DNA from: SVEL01 sp045126215
GTDB taxonomy: Bacteria > Bacillota > Clostridia > Lachnospirales > Lachnospiraceae
Length of the DNA stretch: 64,000 nt
NCBI GenBank assembly: GCA_045126215.1
Contig: JBGVOD010000023.1
Coordinates: forward strand, 1 to 64,000
Direction: 5' to 3'
The notes beneath the pieces are model-generated. The model saw nothing but the letters and a program-made list of their open reading frames with translations. It was not told the origin of the DNA and ran no database searches. Made by a program: the position numbers and the translations under genes. Each line of letters starts with the position of its first letter. Position 1 is the stretch's first letter. Below are positions 62,724 to 64,000 of this stretch, one piece after another.

Positions 62724-62863
62724 AAAATTACTCCCAACACTCCATTTATATGAATATTTCATTACAAGTATAATTTATAATTCTTATTTTGTCACTAAAA
62801 ACAACCATTCAGGACTTTTATACTATATCTTGTGTTTGTATTTTAAAAAATGCATATATTTTG

Positions 62864-62892
62864 TAGACAAATGTATATCATAATGCTATAAT
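62864..62892 (+). promoter_or_regulatory. promoter of nrdD
   Basis: TAGACA, 17-base spacer and a perfect TATAAT at 62887-62892. It leaves a leader of about 100 bases containing an ACTACA/TGTAGT pair. No good NrdR box was seen. Confidence 0.55.
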
Positions 62893-62995
62893 ACGAAATG
62901 TACGCAACAATAAAATTTAACTACATCAATATTTTTTTGTAGTATTGTACTTATATTTTGTAATTTTGGTTGTAAATATGAAAAAGGAGAAAGTT

Positions 62996-64000
62996 ATGAA
63001 GGTTATCAAGAGAGACGGTCGACAAGTTGAATATGATCGTAACAAAATTGCAATTGCCATCGGCAAAGCAAACGAAGGTGTCGAAAAGGAAGAAAGAATC
63101 AGTGAAGAGAAAATCTACAACATAATTGCATCTATTGAATCAAGAAATGCTGATATGATGCAGGTTGAAGATATTCAGGATATCATTGAGCAAAAACTTA
63201 TGGCAGAGAAAAAGTTTGCACTTGCTAAATCTTATATTAAGTACAGATATACACGTGAACTTGTACGTAAATCTAATACTACTGACGATTCAATTCTCAG
63301 TCTTATAAAAAACAGCAATAAAGACGTAATGGAAGAAAATTCCAATAAAAATGCCATTATTGCTTCAACTCAGCGTGATCTTATTGCTGGAGAAGTTTCA
63401 AAAGACTTAACAAAACGTATTCTCTTACCGGAAAAGATTGCCAAAGCTCATGAAGAAGGTGTGCTTCACTTCCATGATGCCGATTACTTTCTACAGAGTA
63501 TATTTAACTGTTGTCTTATAAACATAGGTGATATGTTAGATAATGGCACTGTTATGAATGCTAAACTTATAGAAAGTCCAAAGAGTTTTCAGGTAGCATG
63601 TACTGTTATGACACAGATTATTTCAGCTGTAGCAAGTAGCCAGTATGGTGGACAATCTGTTGATATCAAACATCTTGGAAAATATTTAAGAAAAAGTAAA
63701 GAAAAATACAAACAACATTTTGAAGAACTTTATGGTGACAAAATGGACTCTGATTTGATAGATTCTCTTGTTAAAGATAGACTTGAAGACGAGCTTCGTT
63801 CCGGAGTTCAGACAATGCAATATCAGATTAATACACTTATGACAACAAACGGTCAGTCACCTTTTGTTACAATATTTATGTATATTGAAGAGGGTTATGA
63901 ATACGAAGAAGAAGTTGCTATGATTATTGAAGAAATATTAAAACAGCGTCTTCAGGGTATCAAAAATGAAAAGGGTGTATATGTTACACCAGCATTTCCA
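62996..64000 (+). CDS. nrdD: anaerobic ribonucleoside-triphosphate reductase, partial
   Basis: 335 codons to the window edge; the gene continues beyond. Class III reductase that makes dNTPs without oxygen through a glycyl radical. The first 95 residues are an ATP-cone (MKVIKRDGRQVEYDRNKIAI) for allosteric control. Then come STQRDLIAGEVSKDLTKRIL, KAHEEGVLHFHDADYF, FNCCLINIGDML, SAVASSQYGGQSVDIKHLGK and TLMTTNGQSPFVTIFMYIEE, all NrdD-type. The glycyl-radical C-terminus and NrdG lie outside. AAAAAGGAG start. Oxygen-independent enzyme supports an anaerobic host. Confidence 0.93.
   Translation, partial: MKVIKRDGRQVEYDRNKIAIAIGKANEGVEKEERISEEKIYNIIASIESRNADMMQVEDIQDIIEQKLMAEKKFALAKSYIKYRYTRELVRKSNTTDDSILSLIKNSNKDVMEENSNKNAIIASTQRDLIAGEVSKDLTKRILLPEKIAKAHEEGVLHFHDADYFLQSIFNCCLINIGDMLDNGTVMNAKLIESPKSFQVACTVMTQIISAVASSQYGGQSVDIKHLGKYLRKSKEKYKQHFEELYGDKMDSDLIDSLVKDRLEDELRSGVQTMQYQINTLMTTNGQSPFVTIFMYIEEGYEYEEEVAMIIEEILKQRLQGIKNEKGVYVTPAFP

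Noticed and set aside
62920..62943. ACTACA...TGTAGT pair before nrdD as an NrdR box
   Set aside because: Arms are 12 bases apart and do not fit the 16-base NrdR consensus; only one copy is present.

Overview
The window is AT-rich DNA that reads as the chromosome of an anaerobic, spore-forming member of the Clostridia, most likely Lachnospiraceae. The evidence is gene content: spoIIGA-sigE, a Coat-F-like protein, oxygen-independent NrdD, meso-diaminopimelate dehydrogenase, a T-box before pheST, a ZTP riboswitch, DUF4173 and DUF4358 proteins and the GGGtGRT protein. The genus cannot be fixed by reading alone. Almost all genes lie on the minus strand. The plus-strand exceptions are ldh, a YihY-type membrane protein, a CheX-like/CheY pair, a small HTH-like protein, a tRNA and the start of nrdD.

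Layout. 0-9.3 kb: secreted class-3 lipase, enolase, a DUF1349 protein, an orphan promoter with an SOS-type palindrome, a decayed ADP-ribose cassette (macro domain plus ADP-ribosylglycohydrolase), and a 1101-residue TPR/GAF/GGDEF protein. 9.4-18.2 kb: the last two steps of IMP synthesis as separate proteins under a ZTP riboswitch, a DUF4173 membrane protein with ten-residue N-terminal repeats, an HD hydrolase, ddh, a Coat-F-like protein, and nadB-nadC. 18.3-29.4 kb: a division and cell-wall (dcw) cluster, mraZ-rsmH-ftsL-PBP-PBP-ftsW-ftsQ-ftsZ, followed by spoIIGA-sigE. A set of 10-bp spaced repeats, the probable MraZ operator, precedes it. All mur genes and mraY, which usually lie inside this cluster, are missing here.

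29.4-38.5 kb: lgt, ychF, three adjacent gene relics (C39-peptidase-like, PhzF, Fic-HTH), ldh, a YihY/BrkB-type protein converging on a large SpoIID/LytB-domain protein through a shared hairpin, 6S RNA, and a small HExxH protein. 38.6-48.2 kb: ilvN-ilvC, the CheX-like/CheY pair, pheST with a phenylalanine T-box, a small unknown protein, and the GGGtGRT protein with its NifU-like partner. 48.2-64 kb: a zinc-ribbon membrane protein, a LacI-sensor diguanylate cyclase, a five-gene operon that looks like an envelope O-acylation cassette (SGNH lipoprotein, DUF4358 lipoprotein, MBOAT, DHHW protein, ABC-F), asd, tRNA-Thr(CGU), an LTA-synthase-like protein, a DHH phosphoesterase and nrdD, which runs off the right edge.

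How the genes fit together. Several groups serve the envelope: the dcw cluster, lgt, ddh and asd (diaminopimelate supply), the LTA-synthase-like protein and the MBOAT cassette. Two diguanylate cyclases with different sensory parts and a CheX/CheY pair point to c-di-GMP and motility signalling. RNA-level control is well represented (ZTP riboswitch, T-box, 6S RNA, many intrinsic terminators). I see no CRISPR array, no intact insertion sequence and no phage. The least explained items are the MBOAT operon, the GGGtGRT/NifU-like pair, the orphan SOS-like promoter, the hairpin over a PBP ribosome-binding site, and the three-gene graveyard. Positions of short sites were counted by eye and may be off by one or two bases.
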